Part shown: positions 1-9,335 of the stretch, in pieces
Layout: the number at the start of each line of letters is the position of its first letter
Numbering within the stretch: position 1 is the first letter of the stretch
Assembly: GCA_000773965.1 (NCBI GenBank)
Contig: JRUP01000031.1
Span: 29,401-93,400, forward strand
DNA: 64,000 nucleotides
Direction: 5' to 3'
Origin: Enterobacter cancerogenus
GTDB lineage: Bacteria; Pseudomonadota; Gammaproteobacteria; Enterobacterales; Enterobacteriaceae
The notes under the pieces: model-generated
Told to the model about the DNA's origin: nothing
Database searches by the model: none
What the model saw: only the letters and a program-made list of their open reading frames with translations
Position numbers and translations under genes: made by a program

Positions 1-783
1 AGGCGCTTTGCCCATATAAGGCTGGCTGTAAGAGGTGTACACACGCAACGTATTCAGCAACTGCTGTGGGTCCCACTTCATCGACTGGGGAATGTTGCCT
101 TGCACCATCGCCACGTCCACGCTGCGTTCCGGTAGCGGCTGATACCACTGCAACATGCGCAGTGGCCATGGCAGCAGCAACAGCGCAGCGGCGGCCACCA
201 GGCTTTTCACCGTGCGATGATACAACGCATGCACCAGCAGACCGGCAATCACCATCAGCAGGAAAGTGATGGTTTCAACGCCCGCCAGCGGCGCAAGGCC
301 TTTGAGCGGACCGTCGATCTGGCTGTAGCCGAACTGCAGCCACGGGAATCCGGTCAGGATCCAGCCACGCAGAAATTCGCTGATTTGCCACAATGCCGGC
401 GCCGCCAGCACCAGACGCCACAAAGTCGCGCGTGGCCACAGGCGATTAAGTACCGCCGCGAATAGCATTGGATATATGGCGAGGTAAGCGGCCAGCAATA
501 TCACCAGGAAGACGTTAACCGGGCCAGGCATACCACCAAAGGTGGCGATGCTGACGTAAACCCAGTTAATGCCACTGCCGAACAGACCAAAGCCCCAGAC
601 GAAGCCAATCGCGGCGGCTTGAGGGCTGCGGCGATCCAGCAGCAACAGTTGCAGTCCCGCCAGGGAAACTAATGCGGCAGGCCAAAAATCATAGGGAGAA
701 AAGGAAAGGGTGCCAACGGCACCCGTAATCAAAGCCAGCAGCAGGCGAACCCGCTGCTGCGAGTAGAGAGAGGCTAAAGCCAT
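1..783 (-). CDS. lnt: apolipoprotein N-acyltransferase, C-terminus outside window
   Basis: Inner-membrane enzyme that transfers the third acyl chain to the N-terminal cysteine of lipoproteins, such as Pal later in this window. Reading the minus strand from the ATG at 783 gives an open frame to base 1, about 261 codons of a protein of roughly 510 residues in the family. The visible part is a run of hydrophobic segments (start [10 protein letters not shown]) followed by the start of the periplasmic nitrilase-like domain, with [18 protein letters not shown] near residue 225. The catalytic Glu-Lys-Cys part lies beyond the edge. It is four bases downstream of corC, as in E. coli, so it is probably cotranscribed with corC-ybeY-ybeZ. 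Confidence 0.93.
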   Translation of the reverse strand, partial: MALASLYSQQRVRLLLALITGAVGTLSFSPYDFWPAALVSLAGLQLLLLDRRSPQAAAIGFVWGFGLFGSGINWVYVSIATFGGMPGPVNVFLVILLAAYLAIYPMLFAAVLNRLWPRATLWRLVLAAPALWQISEFLRGWILTGFPWLQFGYSQIDGPLKGLAPLAGVETITFLLMVIAGLLVHALYHRTVKSLVAAAALLLLPWPLRMLQWYQPLPERSVDVAMVQGNIPQSMKWDPQQLLNTLRVYTSYSQPYMGKAP

Positions 784-787
784 AAAA

Positions 788-1669
788 TTATTCGTCTTCC
801 AGTTGCGGTTGTGGAGAATCTTCCGGAATTTTCACATGCACCTGGATGATACGGCGGCTATCGGCCATCGCGACTTTGAATTGGTAACCATCAATGTCGA
901 TACTTTCACCGCGCGCGGGAAGGTGGCCGAATCCCTGCATCACCAGACCGCCAATGGTATCCACTTCGTCATCACTGAAGCTGGTACCAAATACCTCGTT
1001 AAAATCTTCAATCGGCGCAAGCGCCCGCACCGTGTAGGTATGGCGATTTAACTGACGGATATCACGATCTTCTTCATCGTCATACTCATCTTCAATTTCA
1101 CCCACGATCAATTCGAGGATGTCTTCAATCGTGACCAGTCCTGAAACGCCGCCAAATTCGTCAATGACGATTGCCATATGATAGCGCTGGGAACGGAACT
1201 CTTTCAGCATGCGGTCGACACGCTTACTTTCAGGCACCACCACGGCGGTGCGCAGCACTTTCTCAATGCTGAAAGGCTCAGACGCGCTGCTCATAAACGG
1301 CAGCAGGTCTTTGGCCATCAAAATGCCTTCGACGTGGTCTTTATCTTCGCTGATCACCGGGAAGCGCGAGTGGGCGGAATCAATAATGACCGCAAGGCAC
1401 TCTTCAAGGCTTTGGTTGCGTTTAAGGGTGATCATCTGGGAGCGCGGGATCATGATGTCACGCACGCGCTGCTCGGCAATATCCAGCACCCCTTCGAGCA
1501 TGTCGCGGGTGTCCTGGTCGATCAGCTCTTTTTGCTCAGAATCGCGGATCAGTCCCAGCAGCTCATCACGGTTTTTGGGTTCACCGTGAAAAAGTTGGTT
1601 AATTAACAGGGAGAAAAATCCCTTTTTACTACTGGGTGCGTCGCTGTTTTGAGAATGGTCGTCGCTCAT
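788..1669 (-). CDS. corC: CorC, CBS-domain magnesium/cobalt homeostasis protein
   Basis: Cytosolic CBS-pair protein (YbeX) linked to Mg/Co efflux and, in E. coli, to ribosome and rRNA phenotypes together with YbeY. The protein is 293 residues, close to the E. coli length. It shows the conserved N-terminal stretch [20 protein letters not shown], two CBS motifs ([12 protein letters not shown] near residue 70 and the [21 protein letters not shown] region near 155), and a C-terminal CorC/HlyC domain with [20 protein letters not shown] longer frame reaches 1717, but the start MSDDHSQN at 1669 matches the family. It sits between ybeY and lnt on one strand, as in E. coli. Confidence 0.95.
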   Translation of the reverse strand: MSDDHSQNSDAPSSKKGFFSLLINQLFHGEPKNRDELLGLIRDSEQKELIDQDTRDMLEGVLDIAEQRVRDIMIPRSQMITLKRNQSLEECLAVIIDSAHSRFPVISEDKDHVEGILMAKDLLPFMSSASEPFSIEKVLRTAVVVPESKRVDRMLKEFRSQRYHMAIVIDEFGGVSGLVTIEDILELIVGEIEDEYDDEEDRDIRQLNRHTYTVRALAPIEDFNEVFGTSFSDDEVDTIGGLVMQGFGHLPARGESIDIDGYQFKVAMADSRRIIQVHVKIPEDSPQPQLEDE

Positions 1670-1753
1670 GGCGTTTTTATTTCGTTCTCTCTGGTGAGGG
1701 AAAGGAACTGCTGGCATCCGCGCCAGCAGCGCAATAACCTGAACCTAAGGGGA

Positions 1754-2227
1754 TCAGGCGTCTTCTTTCTCCGAAATGTACGGGTCAGGATAACCAAGAG
1801 CAAGCATTATCTCGGTCTCCAGCGCCTCCATTTCTTCGGCTTCTTCATCTTCAATATGGTCATAGCCCAGCAGGTGTAGCGTACCGTGGACTACCATATG
1901 CGCCCAGTGGGCTTCAACGGTTTTGCCTTGTTCTTCCGCTTCTTGCTCAACAACCTGACGACAAATAATCAGGTCGCCCAGCAGTGGCAGCTCAATCCCG
2001 GGGGGCGCTTCAAACGGGAAAGAGAGCACGTTGGTCGGCTTATCCTTACCGCGATAAGTCAGATTAAGCTCATGACTCTCGGCTTCATCCACCAGACGGA
2101 TGGTCACTTCACTTTCCGGCTGGAAAGGCGTTACAGCGGCTTCGAGCCAGCGTTGGAAAGCGGGTTCGGCTGGCAGGCCATTTTCATCGGCACAGGCCAA
2201 CTGTAAATCTAAAATCACCGCGCTCAT
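1754..2227 (-). CDS. ybeY: YbeY endoribonuclease (16S rRNA maturation)
   Basis: Zinc-dependent single-strand endoribonuclease needed for 16S rRNA 3' end maturation and late-stage ribosome quality control. The product has 157 residues, the usual size. The metal site is clear: [11 protein letters not shown] near residues 114-124 supplies the three His ligands of the UPF0054 signature. The ATG overlaps the TAA of ybeZ by one base (TAATG), which suggests translational coupling. The partnership with the PhoH-like ATPase YbeZ is known from other enterobacteria. Confidence 0.96.
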   Translation of the reverse strand: MSAVILDLQLACADENGLPAEPAFQRWLEAAVTPFQPESEVTIRLVDEAESHELNLTYRGKDKPTNVLSFPFEAPPGIELPLLGDLIICRQVVEQEAEEQGKTVEAHWAHMVVHGTLHLLGYDHIEDEEAEEMEALETEIMLALGYPDPYISEKEDA

Positions 2228-3297
2228 TAAGGCTCCTGCGGGCTGGTTGGGGTAGCTAGTTGAGACGCCAGCGCTTCACGCTTGCGCTCTTCTGCCAGTT
2301 TATCACGGCGTTTCTGGTCGGCTTCTTCCCATGCTTCATAAGCATTCACGATGCGTGCGACAACCGGATGACGCACCACGTCTTCGCTGTGGAAAAAGTT
2401 AAAGCTGATTTCATCAACTTCCGCCAATACCTCAATGGCATGGCGCAGGCCGGATTTGGTGCTGCGTGGCAGGTCAATCTGCGTCACGTCACCGGTGATC
2501 ACCGCTTTGGAGTTGAAGCCGATACGGGTCAGGAACATCTTCATCTGCTCGATGGTGGTGTTCTGACTTTCATCGAGAATCACAAAGGCGTCATTGAGTG
2601 TGCGGCCGCGCATGTAAGCGAGCGGAGCCACTTCAATGACATTGCGCTCCATCAACTTTTCCACGCGCTCAAAGCCGAGCATTTCAAACAAGGCATCGTA
2701 GAGCGGACGCAGGTAAGGATCGACTTTCTGGCTCAGGTCACCCGGCAGGAAGCCCAGTTTTTCACCGGCCTCTACCGCAGGACGCGTCAGCAGAATACGG
2801 CGGATTTCCTGACGTTCCAGGGCATCAACGGCAGCGGCCACCGCCAGATAGGTTTTACCGGTACCGGCTGGACCCACACCGAAGGTGATGTCATGGTCGA
2901 GGATATTAGCCACATACTGCGCCTGGTTGGGCGTACGAGGTTTAATCACACCGCGCTTGGTTTTGATGTGAATCGCCTTACCAAACTCCGGCACGCTTTC
3001 GGCGGTTTGCTCCAGTACACGGCTCTCTTTGATCGCCAGATGCACCTGGTCCGGTTCAATATCCGGAATCTGACCACGCACAGGCGCGGTGCTCACGTAC
3101 AGGTCACGCAGAATATTAATAGCTGCGTCAACGCTGAGCGATCGGCCCACCAGTTTGAAGTGATTGTCCCGGCGATTGATTTCGACACCGAGACGTTTTT
3201 CCAGCTGCTTCACATTGTCATCAAACGGACCGCACAGGCTCATCAGTCGGCGGTTATCTGCCGGTTCAAGGGCGATTTCACGAGTTTCGATATTCAA
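2227..3297 (-). CDS. ybeZ: YbeZ, PhoH-family ATPase
   Basis: PhoH-like P-loop NTPase that works with YbeY. The Walker A motif GPAGTGKT is in the middle of the protein and a Walker B-like [10 protein letters not shown] lies downstream; an N-terminal KH-like region precedes them. Starts: the frame opens at a GTG (3315) with no Shine-Dalgarno. TTG at 3297 has AAAGGA five bases upstream and gives LNIETREI, aligned with the E. coli start MNIDTREI, so TTG is preferred (356 residues). First gene of the ybeZ-ybeY-corC-lnt run. Confidence 0.92.
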   Translation of the reverse strand: MNIETREIALEPADNRRLMSLCGPFDDNVKQLEKRLGVEINRRDNHFKLVGRSLSVDAAINILRDLYVSTAPVRGQIPDIEPDQVHLAIKESRVLEQTAESVPEFGKAIHIKTKRGVIKPRTPNQAQYVANILDHDITFGVGPAGTGKTYLAVAAAVDALERQEIRRILLTRPAVEAGEKLGFLPGDLSQKVDPYLRPLYDALFEMLGFERVEKLMERNVIEVAPLAYMRGRTLNDAFVILDESQNTTIEQMKMFLTRIGFNSKAVITGDVTQIDLPRSTKSGLRHAIEVLAEVDEISFNFFHSEDVVRHPVVARIVNAYEAWEEADQKRRDKLAEERKREALASQLATPTSPQEP

Positions 3298-3503
3298 ATG
3301 AATCCTTTGGGTCACTCAGGGCCAGTTGAAGAAGGTGTATCCAATGCTTCATCACAGACATAAGCATCTATACGGAATTATTTATGGGGCAAGGCCCGGC
3401 TGCAAGTTACAGAAGCGATATTTGGGCGTTGCAGGTGGAATGCAAGGGGCACGGGATGAAACAGGCGGCAGCACCTTGTGCACTGCCGCGCAAAGTTGGA
3501 GTA

Positions 3504-4928
3504 TCAAGGCTGGTAAAGACCGACACCGATGTCATTTTCACGGCGCGTGCGGGCTATCACCGCATCGGGGCTGAGGCTGACACGCAATGCCATTTCATCT
3601 TCAGTGCGGCTCAGTTTGCCACGCAGCGAGTTGGCATGGACATCAACAATTTCCACGTCAACAAACTTACCGATCATCTCAACGGGCGCTTCGAAGTTTA
3701 CCACGCGGTTGTTGTCGGTGCGTCCGGTCAGTTCCATGACATTTTTACGTGAGATGCCTTCTACCAGCACACGCTGTGTGGTGCCGAGCATGCGGCGGCT
3801 CCACGCCATCGCCTGCTGATTGAGGCGATCCTGCAGAATATACAGGCGCTGCTTTTTCTCTTCTTCCGAAACATCGTCAGGCAAATCAGCGGCAGGCGTA
3901 CCCGGACGGGCCGAGTAGATAAAGCTGAAGCTGACATCGAAATTCACGTCGCCCACCAGTTTCATGGTCTGCTCAAAATCCTGCTGCGTTTCGCCAGGGA
4001 AACCAATGATGAAATCTGAACTCATCTGAATATCAGGACGTGCTTTCTGCAGTTTGCGGACGATGGCTTTATATTCCAGCGCGGTGTGCGCACGCTTCAT
4101 CAGCGTCAGGATACGATCGGCACCGCTCTGAACGGGCAAGTGCAGGAAGCTCGCCAGCTCTGGCGTGTCACGGTAGACATCAATAATGTCATCAGTGAAT
4201 TCAATCGGATGGCTGGTGGTAAAGCGGATGCGGTCGATGCCATCAATGGCCGCCACCAGACGCAACAGTTCCGCGAAGCTGCAGAGCTGGTCATCAAAGG
4301 TCGTGCCGCGATAAGCGTTGACGTTTTGGCCCAGTAAGTTAACTTCTCGCACGCCCTGCGCAGCCAGTTGCGCGATTTCCAACAGAATATCGTCACATGG
4401 ACGGCTCACTTCCTCGCCTCGGGTGTAAGGCACCACGCAGAAAGTACAGTATTTGTTACAGCCTTCCATAATGGAGACAAAGGCCGTCGGGCCTTCTGCA
4501 CGCGGTTCTGGCAGACGGTCAAATTTCTCGATTTCCGGGAAGCTGATGTCAATCACCGGGCTTTTCGTCCCGCGCACCTGATTCAGCATCTCTGGCAAGC
4601 GATGCAGCGTCTGTGGACCAAATACAATATCCACGCAATTGGCGCGTTCACGCAGACGTTCACCTTCCTGCGAAGCGACACAGCCGCCGACGCCAATAAT
4701 CACGTCAGGATTTATTGCTTTCAATTTCTTCCAGCGTCCTAACAGCGCGAAAACCTTCTCCTGCGCCTTCTCACGGATCGAGCAGGTGTTGAGCAGCAGG
4801 ACATCCGCCTCTTCAGCGTCCTCGGTCAGGGTGTAACCGTGCGTGCTGTTCAGCAGATCGGCCATCTTTGATGAATCGTACTCATTCATCTGACAGCCCC
4901 AGGTTTTAATATGCAGTTTTTTGGTCAT
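3504..4928 (-). CDS. miaB: tRNA-2-methylthio-N6-dimethylallyladenosine synthase
   Basis: Radical-SAM methylthiotransferase that converts i6A37 to ms2i6A37 in tRNAs reading UNN codons. The 474 residues equal the E. coli protein. Visible parts: an N-terminal UPF0004 domain with cluster cysteines ([35 protein letters not shown]), the radical-SAM motif CNKYCTFC near residues 157-164, and a C-terminal TRAM domain ending GVGLYQP. The start [10 protein letters not shown] at 4928 was chosen over upstream in-frame starts (MASSM at 4940, or 5003) because it matches the family. Transcribed divergently from ubiF. Confidence 0.96.
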   Translation of the reverse strand: MTKKLHIKTWGCQMNEYDSSKMADLLNSTHGYTLTEDAEEADVLLLNTCSIREKAQEKVFALLGRWKKLKAINPDVIIGVGGCVASQEGERLRERANCVDIVFGPQTLHRLPEMLNQVRGTKSPVIDISFPEIEKFDRLPEPRAEGPTAFVSIMEGCNKYCTFCVVPYTRGEEVSRPCDDILLEIAQLAAQGVREVNLLGQNVNAYRGTTFDDQLCSFAELLRLVAAIDGIDRIRFTTSHPIEFTDDIIDVYRDTPELASFLHLPVQSGADRILTLMKRAHTALEYKAIVRKLQKARPDIQMSSDFIIGFPGETQQDFEQTMKLVGDVNFDVSFSFIYSARPGTPAADLPDDVSEEEKKQRLYILQDRLNQQAMAWSRRMLGTTQRVLVEGISRKNVMELTGRTDNNRVVNFEAPVEMIGKFVDVEIVDVHANSLRGKLSRTEDEMALRVSLSPDAVIARTRRENDIGVGLYQP

Positions 4929-5097
4929 CGAACTAGCCATTGATTCAGAGCAGGGAAGTGCAGGGCGCGTATTGTAATGCTTTGCTGCTGTTGTGACCAG
5001 CACAGCAGGGCCTGAGATTGTGCAGCAAATTTCCGGTACACTTTATCTATCAACGTGATGACGTGAGCTATCACGGCAAGCAGAAGGATTAGAGTCA

Positions 5098-6270
5098 ATG
5101 CAGGATTCACATTTTGATGTGGTGGTGGTGGGCGGCGGTATGGTGGGTGCGGCGCTGGCCTGTGGCCTGGCACAGCAGCAATTTCGTGTGGCGGTGATTG
5201 AACGCGCCGAGCCCGCTGCGTTTGATGCAGAAAGCCCGCCCGATGTCCGCATTTCCGCGATTGGAGCCTCGTCGGTAGCACTGCTGCGTCAGTTGAATGT
5301 GTGGGAACGCGTGCTGGAGATGCGCTGTGCGCCTTATCGCAAGCTCGAAACCTGGGAGTGGCAAAGTGCACATGTGACCTTTGATGCTGCCTCGCTGGGC
5401 TTGCCAGAGCTGGGATATATGGTGGAAAACAGCGTGCTGCAACGTGCGCTGTGGGAAAAGATGCAGGAAGAGGGGATCACGCTGATTTGTCCCGCCAGCC
5501 TGCAGCAGCTTCAATCGCATCGTGGCGGCTGGCAGGTCCAGCTGGATAATGGTACCACGCTGGATACGCGGCTGGTGGTTGGCGCGGATGGCGCCAACTC
5601 GCGCGTGCGCCAGCTGGCGGGAATTGGCGTGCGTGGCTGGCAATACGCGCAGTCCTGCATGCTGATTAGCGTCGAATGTGAGCATGATGCGGGGGATTCG
5701 ACCTGGCAGCAATTTACGCCAGAGGGGCCACGTGCTTTTCTGCCGCTGTTTGATCGCCACGCTTCTCTGGTGTGGTATGACGCACCGGCGCGTATTCGCC
5801 AGCTACAGGCGTTGCCATTGTCACAGCTTGAAAAAGAGATTCACGCCCATTTCCCGGCACGCGTTGGGCGGGTTCAGGTCAAGAAAGCAGCCTCATTCCC
5901 GTTGGTTCGTCGCCACGCTACGCGCTATGTTTTGCCGGGATTGGCGCTGGTGGGTGATGCAGCACACACCATCAATCCCCTTGCCGGACAGGGCGTAAAC
6001 CTCGGGTATCGCGATGTTGATGCGTTGATCCATACGTTGGTGGAGGCGCGCAGCCAGGCTCAGTTTTGGTCATCGGATGCGGTGTTACAGCGTTATCATC
6101 GTCAACGCTATAAAGATAATTTGCTGATGCAGGGGGGAATGGATCTGTTCTATTTTGCCTTCAGCAATACGCTTTCACCGCTGCGATTTGCACGAAATCT
6201 GGGGTTGATCGCGGCGGAGAATGCCGGAGCGTTGAAACGTAAGGCGCTGAAGTACGCGTTGGGCTTGTAG
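5098..6270 (+). CDS. ubiF: 3-demethoxyubiquinol 3-hydroxylase
   Basis: FAD monooxygenase adding the last ring hydroxyl in ubiquinone synthesis. The 390 residues compare with 391 in E. coli. The dinucleotide fold is at the N-terminus (VVVVGGGMVGAALA), a second FAD motif is ALVGDAAHTINPLAGQGVNL near residue 285, and the GADGANSRVRQ motif lies between. The end RKALKYALGL is typical of UbiF. AGAAGGATTAGAGTCA precedes the ATG. It is divergent from miaB and followed by a hairpin shared with the convergent tRNA operon. Confidence 0.95.
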   Translation: MQDSHFDVVVVGGGMVGAALACGLAQQQFRVAVIERAEPAAFDAESPPDVRISAIGASSVALLRQLNVWERVLEMRCAPYRKLETWEWQSAHVTFDAASLGLPELGYMVENSVLQRALWEKMQEEGITLICPASLQQLQSHRGGWQVQLDNGTTLDTRLVVGADGANSRVRQLAGIGVRGWQYAQSCMLISVECEHDAGDSTWQQFTPEGPRAFLPLFDRHASLVWYDAPARIRQLQALPLSQLEKEIHAHFPARVGRVQVKKAASFPLVRRHATRYVLPGLALVGDAAHTINPLAGQGVNLGYRDVDALIHTLVEARSQAQFWSSDAVLQRYHRQRYKDNLLMQGGMDLFYFAFSNTLSPLRFARNLGLIAAENAGALKRKALKYALGL

Positions 6271-6320
6271 GTGACAGAGCGTCGCAGGGCGCTCCTGGCA
6301 TTTTCCCGGATGCAGAAAAC

Positions 6321-6348
6321 AATAAAGCCCGCAAAAGCGGGCTTTATT
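6321..6348. terminator. Bidirectional terminator between ubiF and the tRNA operon
   Basis: A perfect 12-bp stem (AATAAAGCCCGC / GCGGGCTTTATT) with an AAAA loop. A/T-rich ends on both sides fit termination of ubiF from the left and of the tRNA operon from the right. Confidence 0.85.
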
Positions 6349-6356
6349 GTGCAATT

Positions 6357-6431
6357 TGGCTGGGGTGCAGGGATTCGAACCCCGGAATGCTGGTATCAGA
6401 AACCAGAGCCTTACCGCTTGGCGACACCCCA
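6357..6431 (-). tRNA. tRNA-Gln (CTG), copy 3 of 3
   Basis: 75 nt including an encoded CCA. On the minus strand it begins TGGGGTGTCGCC, has anticodon CTG inside TTTCTGATA, and the acceptor stem TGGGGTG/CACCCCA closes. Distal gene of the operon. Confidence 0.97.
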
Positions 6432-6458
6432 ATAATGCGTTTTCAAATTGTCTTTAAT

Positions 6459-6533
6459 TGGCTGGGGTGCAGGGATTCGAACCCCGGAATGCTGGTATCA
6501 GAAACCAGAGCCTTACCGCTTGGCGACACCCCA
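6459..6533 (-). tRNA. tRNA-Gln (CTG), copy 2 of 3
   Basis: Identical over 75 nt to its two neighbours, anticodon CTG, CCA encoded. The spacers on both sides resemble each other, a sign of tandem duplication. Confidence 0.97.
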
Positions 6534-6562
6534 ATTAATGGCGTTACAAATTATCTTTAATA

Positions 6563-6637
6563 TGGCTGGGGTGCAGGGATTCGAACCCCGGAATGCTGGT
6601 ATCAGAAACCAGAGCCTTACCGCTTGGCGACACCCCA
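6563..6637 (-). tRNA. tRNA-Gln (CTG), copy 1 of 3
   Basis: Same 75-nt sequence as the next two copies, anticodon CTG, CCA encoded. The equivalent E. coli operon has two CTG glutamine genes (glnV, glnX); this one has three. Confidence 0.97.
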
Positions 6638-6643
6638 AAAATT

Positions 6644-6720
6644 TGGTGGCTACGACGGGATTTGAACCTGTGACCCCATCATTATGAGTGATGTGCTCTA
6701 ACCAGCTGAGCTACGTAGCC
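6644..6720 (-). tRNA. metU: tRNA-Met (CAT, elongator), metU position
   Basis: 77 nt beginning GGCTACGTAGCTCAG with anticodon CAT in CTCATAATG and encoded CCA. The GGCTACG acceptor pairs fully, unlike the initiator tRNA. Same sequence as the copy at 7046-7122. Confidence 0.96.
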
Positions 6721-6748
6721 TGAGTTTACTGCTTACTACATCCGATAA

Positions 6749-6823
6749 TGGCTGGGATACCTGGATTCGAACCAGGGAATGCCGGTATCAAAAACCGGTG
6801 CCTTACCGCTTGGCGATATCCCA
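6749..6823 (-). tRNA. glnW: tRNA-Gln (TTG), glnW position
   Basis: 75 nt beginning TGGGATATCGCC with anticodon TTG in TTTTTGATA and encoded CCA. It differs from the next Gln-TTG gene by one acceptor pair (TGGGATA versus TGGGGTA), each compensated on the other arm. Confidence 0.96.
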
Positions 6824-6857
6824 TTTGTCGACTCGCATCCACGAGTAAATATCGGAT

Positions 6858-6932
6858 TGGCTGGGGTACCTGGATTCGAACCAGGGAATGCCGGTATCAA
6901 AAACCGGTGCCTTACCGCTTGGCGATACCCCA
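6858..6932 (-). tRNA. glnU: tRNA-Gln (TTG), glnU position
   Basis: 75 nt beginning TGGGGTATCGCC, anticodon TTG, CCA encoded, acceptor TGGGGTA/TACCCCA. Confidence 0.96.
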
Positions 6933-6953
6933 TCCGGCTGCCGAAGACTGAAA

Positions 6954-7038
6954 TGGTGCGGGAGGCGAGACTTGAACTCGCACACCTTGCGGCGCCAGAA
7001 CCTAAATCTGGTGCGTCTACCAATTTCGCCACTCCCGC
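6954..7038 (-). tRNA. leuW: tRNA-Leu (TAG)
   Basis: 85 nt with the long variable arm typical of leucine tRNAs. Begins GCGGGAGTGGCGAAAT, anticodon TAG in GATTTAGGTTC, CCA encoded. Same position as leuW in the E. coli metT operon. Confidence 0.97.
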
Positions 7039-7045
7039 GAAAAGA

Positions 7046-7122
7046 TGGTGGCTACGACGGGATTTGAACCTGTGACCCCATCATTATGAGTGATGTGCTC
7101 TAACCAGCTGAGCTACGTAGCC
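7046..7122 (-). tRNA. metT: tRNA-Met (CAT, elongator), first gene of operon
   Basis: 77 nt, same sequence as the tRNA-Met at 6644-6720. Promoter-proximal gene of the operon: Met, Leu, Gln-TTG x2, Met, Gln-CTG x3. Confidence 0.96.
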
Positions 7123-7160
7123 ATCTTTTTTCGCTAACCTTCATCGGCGTTGCGGGGCGC

Positions 7161-7189
7161 ATTATGCGTATTGAGCTTTGTAGCGTCAA
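7161..7189 (-). promoter_or_regulatory. Promoter of the metT tRNA operon
   Basis: On the minus strand TTGACG (7189-7184), a 17-base spacer and CATAAT (7166-7161), followed by the GC-rich discriminator GCGCCCCGC. Such a discriminator is typical of promoters under stringent (ppGpp) control. Placed about 40 bases before metT. Confidence 0.8.
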
Positions 7190-7290
7190 CAAGTTTTTTG
7201 TCGTTTTTTGCCTTAAAACGCCTGTTTGACTGGCTTGTAACCAGGGTGGCGATTTATTCAGCAGTTTTCTGTCGTCACATCGACGATGAA

Positions 7291-7318
7291 AACAAAAAGG
7301 GGCCTTTACAGACCCCTT
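7291..7318 (-). terminator. Rho-independent terminator of asnB
   Basis: Minus strand: AAGGGG, a 10-base loop, CCCCTT, then TTTGTTTT. Located about 20 bases after the asnB stop codon. Confidence 0.8.
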
Positions 7319-7337
7319 ATCTTACTCATTCACAAGC

Positions 7338-9005
7338 TTATTTGTAGGCGGACTGATGCACACCGACAGCACGACCAGATGGGTCATCCATGTTCTTGAA
7401 GGCTTCATCCCACTCAATCGCTTTGGCCGATGAACAGGCAACAGATGGACCGCCCGGAACACACTCTGCTGCACTGGCAATCGGGAACAGCTCTTCAAAG
7501 ATTTCGCGGTACAAATACGCTTCTTTCGAGTTCGGCGTGTTGTACGGGAAACGGAAGTGTGCGGTAGACAACTGCTGATCGGTGATCTGCTTCGCGGCCA
7601 CTTCTTTCAGGCTATCGATCCAGCTGTAGCCTACGCCATCAGAGAACTGCTCTTTCTGACGCCATGCCACGCTTTCCGGCAGGTAAGAAGAGAAGCATTC
7701 ACGCAGAATGTGTTTCTCCATTTTGCCGTTGCTGCCGCACATTTTGTCTTCCGGGTTGATGCGCATCGCCACATCAAGGAATTTCTTGTCGAGGAACGGT
7801 ACGCGCGCTTCAACGCCCCATGCCGACATCGCTTTGTTGGCACGCGCACAGTCAAACATGTGCAGCGCCAGCAGTTTACGCACGTTCTCTTCGTGGAATT
7901 CCTGAGCGTTAGGTGCTTTGTGGAAATACAGGTAACCACCAAACACTTCGTCCGCACCTTCACCAGACAGCACCATTTTGATGCCCATCGCCTTGATTTT
8001 ACGCGACATCAAATACATCGGCGTAGAGGCGCGAATGGTGGTGACGTCATAGGTTTCGATGTGGTAAATCACATCGCGAATCGCATCCAGACCTTCCTGC
8101 ACGGTGAAGTGGATTTCATGGTGCACAGTACCCAGATGCTCAGCCACGGATTTAGCGGCTTTCAAATCGGGTGAACCTTCCAGACCGACAGCAAAGGAGT
8201 GCAGCTGTGGCCACCAGGCATCACTTTTATCTTCATCTTCCACACGTTTCGCGGCGAAGCGCTTGGTCACGGCAGAGATGATGGAGGAGTCGAGGCCGCC
8301 AGACAGCAGCACGCCATAAGGCACGTCAGACATCAGGTGGCTTTTCACTGACTCTTCCAGCGCATGCTTCAGGCCCGCAGCGTCAGTGGTGTTCTCGGCA
8401 ACGGCAGAGAAATCCATCCAGTCACGCTGCCAGTAACGGCGGATTTCGCCATCGCTGCTGCACAGGAAGCTTCCCGGCGGGAATTCTTTGATGGTGCGGC
8501 AAACCGGCACCAGCGCTTTCATTTCAGAGGCGACAAACAGGTTGCCGTGCTCATCGTTGCCCATGTACAGCGGGATAATCCCGATGTGGTCACGGCCAAT
8601 CAGATACTGCTGCTTAACGCTGTCCCACAGAATAAAGGCGAACATACCTTGCAGATCATCGAGGAAATCGAGACCTTTTTCCTGGTACAGCGCGAGGATC
8701 ACTTCGCAGTCAGAACCGGTCTGAAACGCATAACGATCGCTCAGTTCAGCACGCAAAGCCTGATGGTTATAGATCTCACCGTTCACGGCCAGTACGTGGG
8801 TGTGGTCAGCGTTGTACAGCGGCTGTGCGCCGTTGTTGACGTCAACAATCGACAGGCGCTCATGCACCAGAATGGCTTTGTCATCGGCATACACGCCAGA
8901 CCAATCCGGTCCACGGTGACGCATCAGACGGGAACACTCCAGCGCTTTCTTGCGCAGTTCAACAGGATCGGATTTCAGATCCAGCACACCAAAAATCGAA
9001 CACAT
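7338..9005 (-). CDS. asnB: Asparagine synthetase B (glutamine-hydrolysing)
   Basis: Makes asparagine from aspartate, ATP and glutamine (or ammonia) in the cytosol. 555 residues, one more than E. coli. The start MCSIFGV exposes Cys2, the class II glutaminase nucleophile; the N-terminal domain runs to about residue 200. The synthetase domain has the PP-loop LLSGGLDSSIISA near residue 230 and VLSGEGADEVFGGY near 345. It stands alone between the tRNA operon and the nag operon with its own terminator. A palindromic CATCTAAT repeat lies about 165-200 bases upstream. Confidence 0.96.
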   Translation of the reverse strand: MCSIFGVLDLKSDPVELRKKALECSRLMRHRGPDWSGVYADDKAILVHERLSIVDVNNGAQPLYNADHTHVLAVNGEIYNHQALRAELSDRYAFQTGSDCEVILALYQEKGLDFLDDLQGMFAFILWDSVKQQYLIGRDHIGIIPLYMGNDEHGNLFVASEMKALVPVCRTIKEFPPGSFLCSSDGEIRRYWQRDWMDFSAVAENTTDAAGLKHALEESVKSHLMSDVPYGVLLSGGLDSSIISAVTKRFAAKRVEDEDKSDAWWPQLHSFAVGLEGSPDLKAAKSVAEHLGTVHHEIHFTVQEGLDAIRDVIYHIETYDVTTIRASTPMYLMSRKIKAMGIKMVLSGEGADEVFGGYLYFHKAPNAQEFHEENVRKLLALHMFDCARANKAMSAWGVEARVPFLDKKFLDVAMRINPEDKMCGSNGKMEKHILRECFSSYLPESVAWRQKEQFSDGVGYSWIDSLKEVAAKQITDQQLSTAHFRFPYNTPNSKEAYLYREIFEELFPIASAAECVPGGPSVACSSAKAIEWDEAFKNMDDPSGRAVGVHQSAYK

Positions 9006-9270
9006 AACTGACTCCTGATCTCACCTTGCGGCGATGTTATTTCTACGTTTGTCCGGCAGCCTTGACTGCGTGATGTATAAGAAAATGCGCTATCTGGTGG
9101 TGTTAACGCAAGTTAAATTGCGATCTTTTGATAAAAAGATTGTTGTGATGGCTTAAAAATTGAATTTCATCTAATAGAATATCAATTAAATTAGATGGCA
9201 TCTAATGAATTGGCGTTTTGGATGATTTCCTGCGCAATTAACGGTGCACAAAATCATAATAAAGGGATGT
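9006..9270. promoter_or_regulatory. asnB upstream region with a CATCTAAT palindromic repeat
   Basis: AT-rich gene-free stretch between the nag terminator and asnB. CATCTAAT occurs at 9168-9175, inverted (ATTAGATG) at 9190-9197, and again at 9199-9206. The last two form a perfect 17-base palindrome around one G. This looks like an operator array, but I do not recognise the regulator. I could not place an asnB promoter with confidence. Confidence 0.5.
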
Positions 9271-9310
9271 AAAAACAAACGCCCTGCTCACACGACGTGC
9301 GGGCAGGGCG
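9271..9310 (-). terminator. Terminator of the nagBAC-umpH operon
   Basis: Minus strand CGCCCTGC (9310-9303), loop, GCAGGGCG (9287-9280), then TTTGTTTTT. Lies about 25 bases after the umpH stop. Confidence 0.85.
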
Positions 9311-9335
9311 ATAAGTAAATGCGATAAGAGAAGGT

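Noticed and set aside
2260-3363. Long 367-codon ORF opposite ybeZ
   Set aside because: Shadow of a highly conserved gene on the minus strand; product is His/Arg/Phe-rich with no domain.
6448-7075. Small ORFs across the tRNA genes with GFEPGNAGIKN-like products
   Set aside because: They are antisense readings of the tRNA T-loop and anticodon regions, a common artefact.
6357-7122. Regular near-identical repeats resembling a CRISPR array
   Set aside because: Each repeat folds as a complete tRNA with CCA; spacers are uneven and similar to one another.
7557-9011. ORFs of 205 and 215 codons opposite asnB
   Set aside because: Shadows of asnB; composition typical of antisense frames.
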